The notes below the pieces were generated by a model. That model made no database searches and was not told the DNA's origin. It was given only the letters and a program-made list of their open reading frames with translations. Positions 16,704-28,296 of a stretch of DNA of 32,681 bases are shown here, in pieces. The stretch comes from Lentisphaerota bacterium. Lineage in GTDB: Bacteria > Verrucomicrobiota > Lentisphaeria > Oligosphaerales > JABHEG01. Numbering within the stretch: the stretch's first letter is position 1; each line of letters opens with the position of its first letter. Location of the stretch: contig JABHEG010000058.1 in assembly GCA_018676675.1 (NCBI GenBank), forward strand, positions 1 through 32,681, given 5' to 3'. The position numbers and the translations under genes are program-made.

Positions 16704-19700
16704 TCAGCGACTCCTCAGCAGGAGCTTGGTGAGTGCAGCCCGGGCCGATGCCATCTGGTCTTTCGAGGCGACGAGTCGAAGATCATACGCACTTGCAGGC
16801 TCGATCGATAGGCGGACCTGGCCCTGAGTCGTCGTTTCGAGCTTCTGCTCCTCAAGAACACCCCATTCAGCAGAACGGAACTGTCCGACCTCACAGCTCC
16901 TCTCCCTTGCCTTGTTCTGCTGTCTCAGCATCACAGCGCCCTCCCCAAAGGGGATAACAGCCAGCTGTTGCGATCTCCGCACGTCCAGACCGTCCAACGC
17001 AACCAATGCCTGATGTCCGCTGAACGAGGCGATCCTCTGCCCACCAAGCATTACATCACCTTGGGCCTCCAACGCCACTATCGCTCCGTCGTTCCTGACC
17101 AACACCAGTCCGGGCCGTCCCGGGGCCAGGACGAGAGACAGGCGGCTGGTTGAACCCGGAATGGGAAGCGAGACCATCTGCTCATGTTCCCCATCGTTGT
17201 GAGCAATCAGAGCAGTCCCGCCACGCACCGGCAAACGGAACACGTGCACAGCTGCGTCGTCCGACTCCACGGCGATCGTCTTGAGCCCCGTCTCCGCCAC
17301 AAAGGAGCGGTAGAGGTCCCGTGCGCGGTCAGGCTCATACAGCTCAACCGGGCCGCGGACCCAACACACGCGCCCTTTGCCCGCCTCGCCCCAAACCGGA
17401 GGAGCCGATGCTCCGTCAGGCTGCGGGAAGGGCGGAATGGGAGATGAAGCTTCAGGGACCCCGAGTTCGCGCAGGCGGCCCAGCCGCGTGGCCTCCCGAG
17501 ACCGATCATAGCGGACGTCACCACTCACATAGAGATTGCCCCCGGCCTCCACAAATGCCCTGACCTGGCTGAAGACCTCGTCACTCGGGCAGTAAGGGAC
17601 CGGCCAAATCAGGGCTTTCGCGGCAACAGGCAGCCCCTCCAACGCCTCCTCATTGATGACTCCGAATGGAACGTGGCAGCCCAGCAACCAGTCAATGGAA
17701 CGCAGCATGGCGTCATGAATCACCCCGGAATGGGCACCAAAGCGGTTCGAGTCCGGGAAAACCAGATAGAGCTCCGGGGCCTGGTAACGAGGCTCGAGAA
17801 GCCGGAAAAGGAGCGTCATGTTGCGGAACGCGTCAAGGACTGGTTTGCTGACCAGATCGGGATGGTTGATCCCCCAGGGGAAAACGCAGTCCTGGAAGTC
17901 CTTCCAGTCCCAGTTGGCAATCAACGATGCCCCCATCCCGGCCGCATAGTGCCCAACCGCGAGGTAGTAGGCGACCGAAGCTTCAGCAGGATCTCCAAGA
18001 CGGCCGGCTGTCCGAGCGTCATGGGCGATGCGTGAGCCGAATTCGCCCACCGTAAACGTCTTGCCCTCGAAGCGCCGATCGATCATCTTGAGGATGCGGC
18101 GGAACCGGCTGATTGTCCCGTAGAAATGCGTACAGGTAAAATCCAGGTCGTTCGCGCCAAGCAGCTTGTCCGCTGCCGTCAGGTGCTGCAGATGCCCGAT
18201 GGTCACGAGCGCGCCGGGGTCACCCTCCTTGAGGCCCGCCACATTCTCCTTCGCCCAACGCTGCAGGAGAAACACGCGGAAACGGTCAATGTCACGAGCC
18301 CACAGGTCTCCCCAGTCTGCCGGATTCCCACTCAGGGGGACGTCGGCGATGCCGGCCCAATTCCGACCCCAGGCGGAAATGGCCTGCGCCGTGCTGCCGT
18401 ATTCAGCCGTCAGCCAATCAGCCGCCAGCTTGCGGATGTGCGCCTGCTCGCTGAGAGCCACCCGCGGCTCATTCTGAATGTCGTAGATGATCCCGGGAAC
18501 GTCGCGATAGCGGTCCGCCCAGAACCGGTTCCAGTCGCGCTGAGCGGCCAGCTGTTCATCGGTGAGTTCCACCGGCATCCAGTCATGCACGGTCAGGAAA
18601 ATGACCACATTGTTCTGCTGGGCGAGTTGCACGATCGCATCAGTCTTGCGTTGGGTGGCCAGCGGTCGATTCAGCAGACCACGAGCATCGTAGGGACGCT
18701 TGCGGGGATCTCCGTCCAGGGCGAATGGCGAGAAGTGCAGGATGCGCATCACATTCTGCCCGCAGTCGTTCATCTTGGCGAAGTCCCGACGCCAGACCAG
18801 GGGATTCTCGTTGGCCGAGTACCACATCATGCCTGTCTGATTCGTTCCGCTCACCAGGGTCGGCGTGCCGCGGAACCGGAAGTAGTTGTCCTGAAGATCG
18901 ATCGTCGGCCCCCGGGCAAGGACGTCCTCGTCCCAGATCACCACGCCCGTGCGCATCACATCGGTCGCCTTGCCATCCACCTCAAGCGTGGCCTCGATCG
19001 TGTAGAACGGCAGCGCATCCCCCATCACCGGCCACCGCGCCTCAATGGTGTGTGCCCCTGGCGTGTCGAGCTGCGTTGTGCTCAAAACGGTGTCCCCAAC
19101 CGCGATCCTGACGGCAGCCTTCCCAAATGTGCCTTCTAGATGTGCATCCACGGAAATGCGCATCGTCTCCCCTCGGCGATAGCAGGCCAGATCTGTACTC
19201 AGACCGTACAGCAGACGAAGAGCGACGAGTCGCTCGACCGTGTCGACGAGCATCTTGTCGAGAATGGCGAACCGGCCATCGAAGAGGTCTGTATTGGTCG
19301 CCCCGAAAAAGGCCCAACCAGCCTTGGCATAGGGACCGGCGACGTTCTGAACCAGCGCCCCCACGGCCCCACGACTCCGCCCATACCGGTCGGTTGCCTC
19401 GACGAGGGGAACCCAACGGCCATAGACGTCCGGGAACACGGGGCTGTTGCTGCCCGTCATGGCAACGGCAGCCATGCCCTCGACCCTCTCCTGAGAAGTC
19501 CAATCAGGCGACAGGAGAAACTGATCTGCCGCCGCGCGAAGGCCAACGGCGTTGCGAAGCTCGTAGGATGGATCAAACACCCCGATTTGGTCCCGCCGCA
19601 ACCCCATTGTGTCACCGGCCTTGCCATGCCGCGTATTGAGGACGGCGCTTGTTCCCCTCTGACGATCCATGTCTGCTGCGGTCACACTCACATCGACGGT

Positions 19701-20606
19701 GTCCCACACCCCGTCTGCATGGGCCTGCAGTTGGTCAAAGGCGTACCCGCCCAGGGAAACAAACGCTCCGCCGCCTCTCAGGTAAGCCTTGAACGGAGCA
19801 ATGGCTTCGCGCGGAAAAAAGGGCGCCGAGGGAAGCACGACCACATCGAACGTCTTGGGAGTCAGCAGCGTTGCGTCCGCCAGGTCGCCGGCCCGAAGAA
19901 GTGTCACCCCAAAGCCGGCCTGGGAGAGGAGAGCCTGCAGCCGCGCGGGATCGGCATGGCCCGGAGCCTTTGCCACGGTTGGTTCCGAGAGGATTCCCAC
20001 TGCCCCGCGACGCCCACGCTGCGCCGCGAGCCCACTCGTCCTCGGGAGCGCTGTGGATCCGGTCTTCACCTGGGTGATGCGTAAGTCGTCGATCAGCAGG
20101 TCCATATCCGCGAAATTGCACCCGAAGAGCATGCGATCGATGGTCATGAATGCACGCTTCTTGTCGCCGCGAGGCTGGAAGCGAAAGGACGGGAATGGGA
20201 GAGAGACCTCATGCCACCCCGACCCCATCGTGTCCACATCATTTCCGTCTACCCGAACCCGGACAATGTAGCCGTCCGCATCCTGCTCGAAGAGCCACAC
20301 ATGGAACGCGGCTCCCGGGGCAGCACGGTTCACTTTCAGTCGGAAGTAGAGCCCGGTGTCAGCCGGCTCAACAGTCAGAGCCCGCCGCACATTCCCCCAG
20401 CCATTTGCTCCGTTGGTGTACTGCAGGCGAACACACCGCCCCGCCCCGCCATCCTCCGAAATCGTGATGGCAGGGGCTTGGCCACCGTCCGCATTGGGGG
20501 AAAGGCTGTCGGCGCTATCCAATGAGTCAACGAGCCGTTCTGCCCCTGAAGTCGACAAGGCCTGAGCGGCCAAAGCAAGAAAAGGAAGGACCAAACCAGT
20601 ACGCAT
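16704..20606 (-). CDS. Secreted multidomain glycoside hydrolase (clan GH-A, GH42/GH5-like)
   Basis: This 1300-residue secreted enzyme has a signal peptide (1-22) and a beta-sandwich region resembling a carbohydrate-binding module (about 25-180). A Rossmann-like, GATase/ThuA-like domain (about 200-460) and a beta domain (about 475-560) follow. The TIM-barrel catalytic domain covers about 565-930. The retaining pair is Glu713 in YDIQNEP (acid/base) and Glu855 in FTVGEFGS (nucleophile). A second GATase-like domain (about 945-1035) resembles the trimerisation domain of GH42 beta-galactosidases, and the C-terminus is beta-rich. The start has GGAG 9 nt upstream. It lies 30 bp behind the gene at 20637-22031 and is likely co-transcribed. 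The exact GH family and substrate are uncertain. Confidence 0.82.
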   Translation of the reverse strand: MRTGLVLPFLALAAQALSTSGAERLVDSLDSADSLSPNADGGQAPAITISEDGGAGRCVRLQYTNGANGWGNVRRALTVEPADTGLYFRLKVNRAAPGAAFHVWLFEQDADGYIVRVRVDGNDVDTMGSGWHEVSLPFPSFRFQPRGDKKRAFMTIDRMLFGCNFADMDLLIDDLRITQVKTGSTALPRTSGLAAQRGRRGAVGILSEPTVAKAPGHADPARLQALLSQAGFGVTLLRAGDLADATLLTPKTFDVVVLPSAPFFPREAIAPFKAYLRGGGAFVSLGGYAFDQLQAHADGVWDTVDVSVTAADMDRQRGTSAVLNTRHGKAGDTMGLRRDQIGVFDPSYELRNAVGLRAAADQFLLSPDWTSQERVEGMAAVAMTGSNSPVFPDVYGRWVPLVEATDRYGRSRGAVGALVQNVAGPYAKAGWAFFGATNTDLFDGRFAILDKMLVDTVERLVALRLLYGLSTDLACYRRGETMRISVDAHLEGTFGKAAVRIAVGDTVLSTTQLDTPGAHTIEARWPVMGDALPFYTIEATLEVDGKATDVMRTGVVIWDEDVLARGPTIDLQDNYFRFRGTPTLVSGTNQTGMMWYSANENPLVWRRDFAKMNDCGQNVMRILHFSPFALDGDPRKRPYDARGLLNRPLATQRKTDAIVQLAQQNNVVIFLTVHDWMPVELTDEQLAAQRDWNRFWADRYRDVPGIIYDIQNEPRVALSEQAHIRKLAADWLTAEYGSTAQAISAWGRNWAGIADVPLSGNPADWGDLWARDIDRFRVFLLQRWAKENVAGLKEGDPGALVTIGHLQHLTAADKLLGANDLDFTCTHFYGTISRFRRILKMIDRRFEGKTFTVGEFGSRIAHDARTAGRLGDPAEASVAYYLAVGHYAAGMGASLIANWDWKDFQDCVFPWGINHPDLVSKPVLDAFRNMTLLFRLLEPRYQAPELYLVFPDSNRFGAHSGVIHDAMLRSIDWLLGCHVPFGVINEEALEGLPVAAKALIWPVPYCPSDEVFSQVRAFVEAGGNLYVSGDVRYDRSREATRLGRLRELGVPEASSPIPPFPQPDGASAPPVWGEAGKGRVCWVRGPVELYEPDRARDLYRSFVAETGLKTIAVESDDAAVHVFRLPVRGGTALIAHNDGEHEQMVSLPIPGSTSRLSLVLAPGRPGLVLVRNDGAIVALEAQGDVMLGGQRIASFSGHQALVALDGLDVRRSQQLAVIPFGEGAVMLRQQNKARERSCEVGQFRSAEWGVLEEQKLETTTQGQVRLSIEPASAYDLRLVASKDQMASARAALTKLLLRSR

Positions 20607-20636
20607 GGGAAAATGCTCCGCAAACCAATTGATAGT

Positions 20637-22031
20637 CTATTGCCCGACTCGCTCCAGCGAGATCCGCTCCACCCGAACGCTGTCCTCCTTCACGGCCTCC
20701 GGAAACCCGATGCGAAGTCCGCACAGAGCGCCTCTGTAGGCACCGGATTGCCCCAGGTTCACAACGTAGTCCGTCATCGTGCCGTCATTCGTGACGGGCA
20801 TGGCCACGCTACGTTCCTCAGTCCACCAGGAGGCCGCCCAGGCGTTCCACGACGCCGTCGTGTGGATCTCCGCGGAGTAGGGACGCCAGAACACCCGGGC
20901 CTCGCGTCCCTTTGTCTTGAAAGACGCGCGAATGCGCAACGTCGGGGTCTGGTCAGCCTGCCAGAACACGAACGGGCTGTCCAACGTCGCACGCCGGCCG
21001 TCAAGGGCCACGTCAATGCCCCCTGCAATCGGCCAGCCTCCGTCAACAGCATTGCGGATTCCCCAGTGCTGACGGTCCGCCTCGAACGCCCAAGTCAGAG
21101 AGGCAGGTCGTTGGGCATTGTGCTCGCGGGCGTACTGACGGATCCCGGTCAGACTGCCGACCACGAACACGCAGCTGTACTCGTAGACGATGTCGTGGTC
21201 AAGTACATCCGTGTGCATGGGGGAGACGTATCCCGTCGGCCCATCCTTCGGGCCACCCGAACCGCGCCGCCCGGCGAAGCCGCCGTGGTATTCGTAGACT
21301 CCCGGGTGCCACACGCCGATGCCCCACCCAGTCTCATCGACCAGAGCAGCCCAGCTCTCGCTGGCAAGCCACTTGGACCACGGCCAGGGCTCACGAGCGG
21401 TCTTGCGTACCTCAGTGAGAGGCCCATCGGTGAACGGACGCTCGCCGACGTAGGTCATCAACCGATGCCAAACACCATTCGTGTAGACCGCGGGGACCTC
21501 CTGATGGAAGGGCCGATACTGAGTCGTGTCTCCTCGTCGGTTGTTGAGCCGCCCCCGGAACCGGAACGTGCTCCCCTCCAACTCAATCCACGTCTCGAAG
21601 GTGCACTGCCCCGGATCGTTGTCCATTGGCCAGAGCATGGGGACGCTTCTGACGTAAAGCGCAGTGCCCGTGTTGCGGCTCTCCAGAACTCGTGAGCCGT
21701 TGCCGAAACTGTCACCGGACTGAATGGGATTCCAGGGGAAGCCTCCCCAATGCTTCGCCTTCCGCTTGCCCTCGCGCTGGTAGTTGTGGGGGCCTGAGTA
21801 GAACGACATCTGGATCTGTCGCCCCCAGTCATGGCTGTTGATCAGATTCCCGCTGCGCTCGACATGAGACACGTGAGTAACGGCCCCGCCGATGGAGAGA
21901 TCCACCCCGACTCGAATCGTGCCGTTCTCGATGAAACTCATCGACGTCTCTTTCGCCATCCCCGAACTCCCTCCTGTGAGGAAGCCCCCAAAAGCCGCCA
22001 GCAGAGCTCCTGTCATGATTTGTCCACGCAT
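20637..22031 (-). CDS. Secreted beta-protein, galactose-mutarotase-like, unknown function
   Basis: The N-terminus (about 1-25, LLAAFGGFLTGGSSGMA) looks like a signal peptide. Residues about 30-300 have features I associate with the galactose-mutarotase-like fold, for example the strand segment GGAVTHVSHVERSGNLINSH and many Trp and aromatic residues suited to sugar stacking. Residues about 320-464 form a separate beta region resembling a jelly-roll binding module. I cannot assign a family or activity; a glycan-binding protein or a lyase-type enzyme are both possible. GGGGAG stands 4 nt before the ATG. The short 30-bp gap to the downstream secreted glycosidase suggests they work on the same polymer. 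Confidence 0.72.
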   Translation of the reverse strand: MRGQIMTGALLAAFGGFLTGGSSGMAKETSMSFIENGTIRVGVDLSIGGAVTHVSHVERSGNLINSHDWGRQIQMSFYSGPHNYQREGKRKAKHWGGFPWNPIQSGDSFGNGSRVLESRNTGTALYVRSVPMLWPMDNDPGQCTFETWIELEGSTFRFRGRLNNRRGDTTQYRPFHQEVPAVYTNGVWHRLMTYVGERPFTDGPLTEVRKTAREPWPWSKWLASESWAALVDETGWGIGVWHPGVYEYHGGFAGRRGSGGPKDGPTGYVSPMHTDVLDHDIVYEYSCVFVVGSLTGIRQYAREHNAQRPASLTWAFEADRQHWGIRNAVDGGWPIAGGIDVALDGRRATLDSPFVFWQADQTPTLRIRASFKTKGREARVFWRPYSAEIHTTASWNAWAASWWTEERSVAMPVTNDGTMTDYVVNLGQSGAYRGALCGLRIGFPEAVKEDSVRVERISLERVGQ

Positions 22032-22057
22032 AGCACTCCCCGAACAGGCTGCTCACG

Positions 22058-22072
22058 CCGCCCTCCTGGCGG
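22058..22072 (-). other. Leader hairpin before the mutarotase-like gene
   Basis: CCGCC and GGCGG form a 5-bp stem around CTCCT about 27 nt upstream of the start at 22031. A second perfect stem, GCTCGC/GCGAGC, lies at 22190-22212. Both sit in the presumed leader or intergenic RNA of the minus-strand run. No known riboswitch pattern was recognised. Confidence 0.3.
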
Positions 22073-22245
22073 GGAGACGGGTAAGAATGCAGTCTCAGCG
22101 ATCCACAAGAGAGAAGGTTGCCGGTGGGCTCTCACGGGACGATCCCCGATGCGGGACCGCCGGCCGCAACGTGACACCGGAGCATCACTGCTCGCAAGAC
22201 AATATCGCGAGCCGGGAAGCATAGGCAACTCCCCAGCCCCAATCT

Positions 22246-22269
22246 CCGGCGGAAACAAAATCCGCCCGG
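22246..22269 (-). terminator. Terminator-like hairpin behind the GH2 gene
   Basis: On the minus strand a GC-rich stem, GGCGGA pairing with TCCGCC around a 7-nt loop and extended by two pairs past a bulge, begins about 15 nt after the GH2 stop codon. There is no U-tract after it, so it may slow 3' decay or separate expression rather than terminate fully. Confidence 0.4.
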
Positions 22270-22284
22270 CGTGTCGTCAGCACA

Positions 22285-25624
<3,340 letters not shown>

Positions 25625-25702
25625 CGGGCAAGAAGACCGCTTACGTTGTGCGCGGCTCGGTTCGGAACGTGCCGCGACTGTCAGGAGCGGTCTGGTCTGC
25701 CG

Positions 25703-28033
25703 TCAACCCGCCCGGCACACGGGCCTCACCCGGAACCGCATGCCGGGAGACGTCTCGAGCGTCTGGCACCAGACATCCCGTACGGTCTCGAGTGCCCCCC
25801 CGTTCGGACCAACCACGGAAAGCTCATCGTCCGGGTCCACGATCCGACAAACGGCGCCTGCGGTGGACACAACGCATGCCTCAACAAGGCGCCCCGCTTC
25901 CCAACGGATGTCAACCACGAAGCCCCCTCGGCCTCGCAGGCCGCGAACGCTCCCTGAAGACCATGCGGATGGCAGAGCCGGCAGGAGATTGAGCTCTGCA
26001 TAGTAGCTCTGCAGGAGCATCTCATGGACCGCGGCAGCGCCTCCCAGGTTCCCTTCAATCTGAAAGATGCGTGGCGGATGGAGATCCAGGAGTGAGTCGG
26101 ATGCGAAGTCAGTGACCAAGTGCTGCAGGTGCTCGAAGGCCTCCTCCCCTCTTCCGAGACGCGCGAAAAGACAGGCCACCCATGCTCGACTCCAGCCGGT
26201 GTGCCCGCCGCTCGCCGCCATTCGTCCCTCGAGCGAACGTTCGGCAGCCCGGTACAGCTCCGGACGACGGAAAGGACAGAACTGCTCGCCTGGGAATAGG
26301 CCGTACAGGTGCGAGAGGTGGCGGTGCCCGGGTTCCGTTTCGGCAAACTCCTCGTTCCACTCCAAGAGGCGGCCATCTGAGCCAATTTGCGGCTTGGGAA
26401 GCGCGTCCAGCATGCCTTGCCACCGCTCCTGATCAGCACGGTCTATCCCCAGCGCACGACAGGCCTGGACCAAATGGGTGAGTACATCCCAGATCAACTC
26501 GAGGTCCATCGCCGCATTCACACAGAGACTCACGGGGAAGCTCGTCTCGGCACCCCCGTTGAAACGATTTTCCGGAGACTGTGAAGGCACGCAGAGAAGG
26601 CGCCCATCTGCCCCCCGGATGAGATAGTCTTCGAAGAACGCTGCTACGCATTTCATGAAGGGATAGGCCCGTTCGCGAAGAAACGTCTTGTCCAGACTGA
26701 ACTCGTAATGCCACCACATGTGCTGCGCCAGCCACGGGGCTGCCCCGACCCACACGGCCCAGCCGAACGACTCCGGCGTGCTCCGTCCCCAGGCGTCCGT
26801 CTGAATGGGGAACCACACACCATCGCAGCCGTAGAGATCACGGGCGGCGGTCTTCGCGTGCGGCACAAATCGCTCAATGTGCTGGAGCAGTGCGTCAACA
26901 GATTCCTGCATCCCGCCGTTCTCGGCCGGCCAGTAGTTCATCTGCAAATTCACATCGTGGTGGTAATCACAGTTCCAGGGAGGATCGATGTCTTCATTCC
27001 ACTTGCCCTGGAGGTTCGCCGGGAGTTGGCCGTTGGCGGATGAAGCGATGAGGAGATAGCGCCCGAGTTCATAGTAAAGCAGTGCCAGCCCGGGATCCGC
27101 ATGGCCCTCGCGCAGGAGTCGCATGCGTTCGTCGGTTGGGAGATCGGGGTCTTCGAGAGGCAGCTCGAGCGAGAACGTCGCCCCATGCCGGGCGAACTCC
27201 GCACAGTGATCATCCACGAGTTCACTCCACACGGGATCCGTCAACGCTGCCAACGTCGCACACGCCGCATCGCCTGAGACAGACGTCCCGGCGTCAACAG
27301 CAACGATCAGCTCGTCGGCCTCTTTCACCAACAGGCGCTCGCCCTCCTCACGAACCTCCGCGGTCCTGCCGCGAGCGAACACACGAGCCCCGGCAGCGAA
27401 GGATATCCCATCCCGGAATGCCCCAACCAGGCAAAGCCGGTCAGTCATCACTGTTCGCTCAAGCTCGCAGTCCGGATCAGCCCGGCGATCGAGAGACAAC
27501 CGGCAGGTGAAAGGCATAACGGCGCCGTCGACCTGACTGGCACAAGTCAGACGCACAAACAGGAGGTCCAGACCAAGATGCGCCAGCACGTCCCGCCTGA
27601 AGAGCGGACGGGGGTTGTTAACGGACTTGAACGTGACCGACACGATCCCTGTGCTCAGATCGAGCTGTCGCTGGTAGCCGTATGTGGCGCTGTGTAGCAC
27701 ATCGATGAACAGGTCACCAATGGGTTCATACGAGTCCACGCGGCTGGGCACACGCTCCTCGGCATGACAAGCGAACGCCCGATTCCCCTCCACGGTTCCA
27801 CGCTCGTAATCACCATCCAGCAACAGGTCCCGCACCGCCGGCAGACGGGCCGCAACGTCGCGATTCTCGCGCTCGCGGTTCAATCCCCGCCACAGCCACT
27901 CGTGGTTGAGGGCGATGCGCTCCACCGGCACCGTCCCAAGCACCATGGCAGCCAGACGTCCCGTGCCCACCGGTAGACCGGCCAGCCAATCAGATGCGGG
28001 TTGCGTGTACCAGAGCCGCTTGTCGTGTCCCAT
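25703..28033 (-). CDS. GH95-type alpha-L-fucosidase family protein
   Basis: This is an inverting exo-glycosidase of family 95, whose members release alpha-1,2-linked L-fucose (or L-galactose). It is 776 residues with no signal peptide, so it is probably cytoplasmic. Family segments seen are GTGRLAAMVLG, LPANLQGKWN (337-346), the block ending VNLQMNYWPAE (361-371), SQSPENR, LLEWNEEF (556-563, likely holding the general acid), PGHRHLSHLYGLFPG, GHTGWSRAW and FQIEGNLGG (657-665). Two positions depart from the usual: D-V-N replaces the typical N-I-N, and Q-I-E-G-N replaces Q-I-D-G-N. These correspond, as I recall, to the catalytic Asn and the Asp that activates it. Specificity may therefore differ from classic fucosidases. 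The start is 24 bp from the edge of an inverted-repeat element. Confidence 0.88.
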   Translation of the reverse strand: MGHDKRLWYTQPASDWLAGLPVGTGRLAAMVLGTVPVERIALNHEWLWRGLNRERENRDVAARLPAVRDLLLDGDYERGTVEGNRAFACHAEERVPSRVDSYEPIGDLFIDVLHSATYGYQRQLDLSTGIVSVTFKSVNNPRPLFRRDVLAHLGLDLLFVRLTCASQVDGAVMPFTCRLSLDRRADPDCELERTVMTDRLCLVGAFRDGISFAAGARVFARGRTAEVREEGERLLVKEADELIVAVDAGTSVSGDAACATLAALTDPVWSELVDDHCAEFARHGATFSLELPLEDPDLPTDERMRLLREGHADPGLALLYYELGRYLLIASSANGQLPANLQGKWNEDIDPPWNCDYHHDVNLQMNYWPAENGGMQESVDALLQHIERFVPHAKTAARDLYGCDGVWFPIQTDAWGRSTPESFGWAVWVGAAPWLAQHMWWHYEFSLDKTFLRERAYPFMKCVAAFFEDYLIRGADGRLLCVPSQSPENRFNGGAETSFPVSLCVNAAMDLELIWDVLTHLVQACRALGIDRADQERWQGMLDALPKPQIGSDGRLLEWNEEFAETEPGHRHLSHLYGLFPGEQFCPFRRPELYRAAERSLEGRMAASGGHTGWSRAWVACLFARLGRGEEAFEHLQHLVTDFASDSLLDLHPPRIFQIEGNLGGAAAVHEMLLQSYYAELNLLPALPSAWSSGSVRGLRGRGGFVVDIRWEAGRLVEACVVSTAGAVCRIVDPDDELSVVGPNGGALETVRDVWCQTLETSPGMRFRVRPVCRAG

Positions 28034-28057
28034 CGCCTCACAGACTCCCTGCTATCA

Positions 28058-28294
28058 CGCATTTCTCATAAACTTGGGGTGCGTCGAGCCTTGCTTTCGC
28101 AAGCGGGTGCTGTGGTGACCACTGCCTCGTGCGGCGAGAGCGAGGATCGGCGTGCCCCAAGTTTACCCAACGGGTGGGCATTGCCTCTTGGTCTCCGAAA
28201 CACAGTGTTTCGCCCGAGGACCGACCACTGATTCTCAATGGTCTCTGCCAGAGCGAGAAACAAACGCCACAATGTCCTGCCCATGAGAAATGCG
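28058..28294. mobile_element. MITE-like element with 12-bp terminal inverted repeats
   Basis: CGCATTTCTCAT at 28058-28069 recurs perfectly inverted at 28283-28294. The 237-bp element fills nearly the whole gap between the epimerase stop and the GH95 start. GCTAT occurs just outside both ends (28051-28055 and 28296-28300), a possible target duplication, although its spacing from the two ends differs by one base. Inside is a cloverleaf-like structure and further hairpins, for example GAAACA-CAG-TGTTTC. It codes for nothing recognisable. MITE is the best label; a structured leader RNA of the GH95 gene is the alternative. Confidence 0.6.
28070..28164. repeat. Cloverleaf-forming inverted repeat inside the element
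   Basis: AAACTTGGGGTGCG (28070-28083) pairs over 14 positions, two of them G-T, with 28151-28164. Enclosed are CTTGC-TTTC-GCAAG (28090-28103), GTGG-TGA-CCAC (28112-28122) and CTCG-TGCGG-CGAG (28126-28138). The order is an outer stem closing three hairpins, on either strand. Confidence 0.6.
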
Positions 28295-28296
28295 GG

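Noticed and set aside
18126..20084. Two consecutive plus-strand frames of over 300 codons opposite the large glycosidase
   Set aside because: The minus-strand protein shows catalytic motifs and a signal peptide; the plus-strand translations are Arg/Pro/His-rich and featureless.
28151..28180. An integron attC site (ACCCAAC fits the R-Y-Y-Y-A-A-C core)
   Set aside because: No matching G-T-T-R-R-R-Y partner at a suitable distance and no integron integrase in the window.
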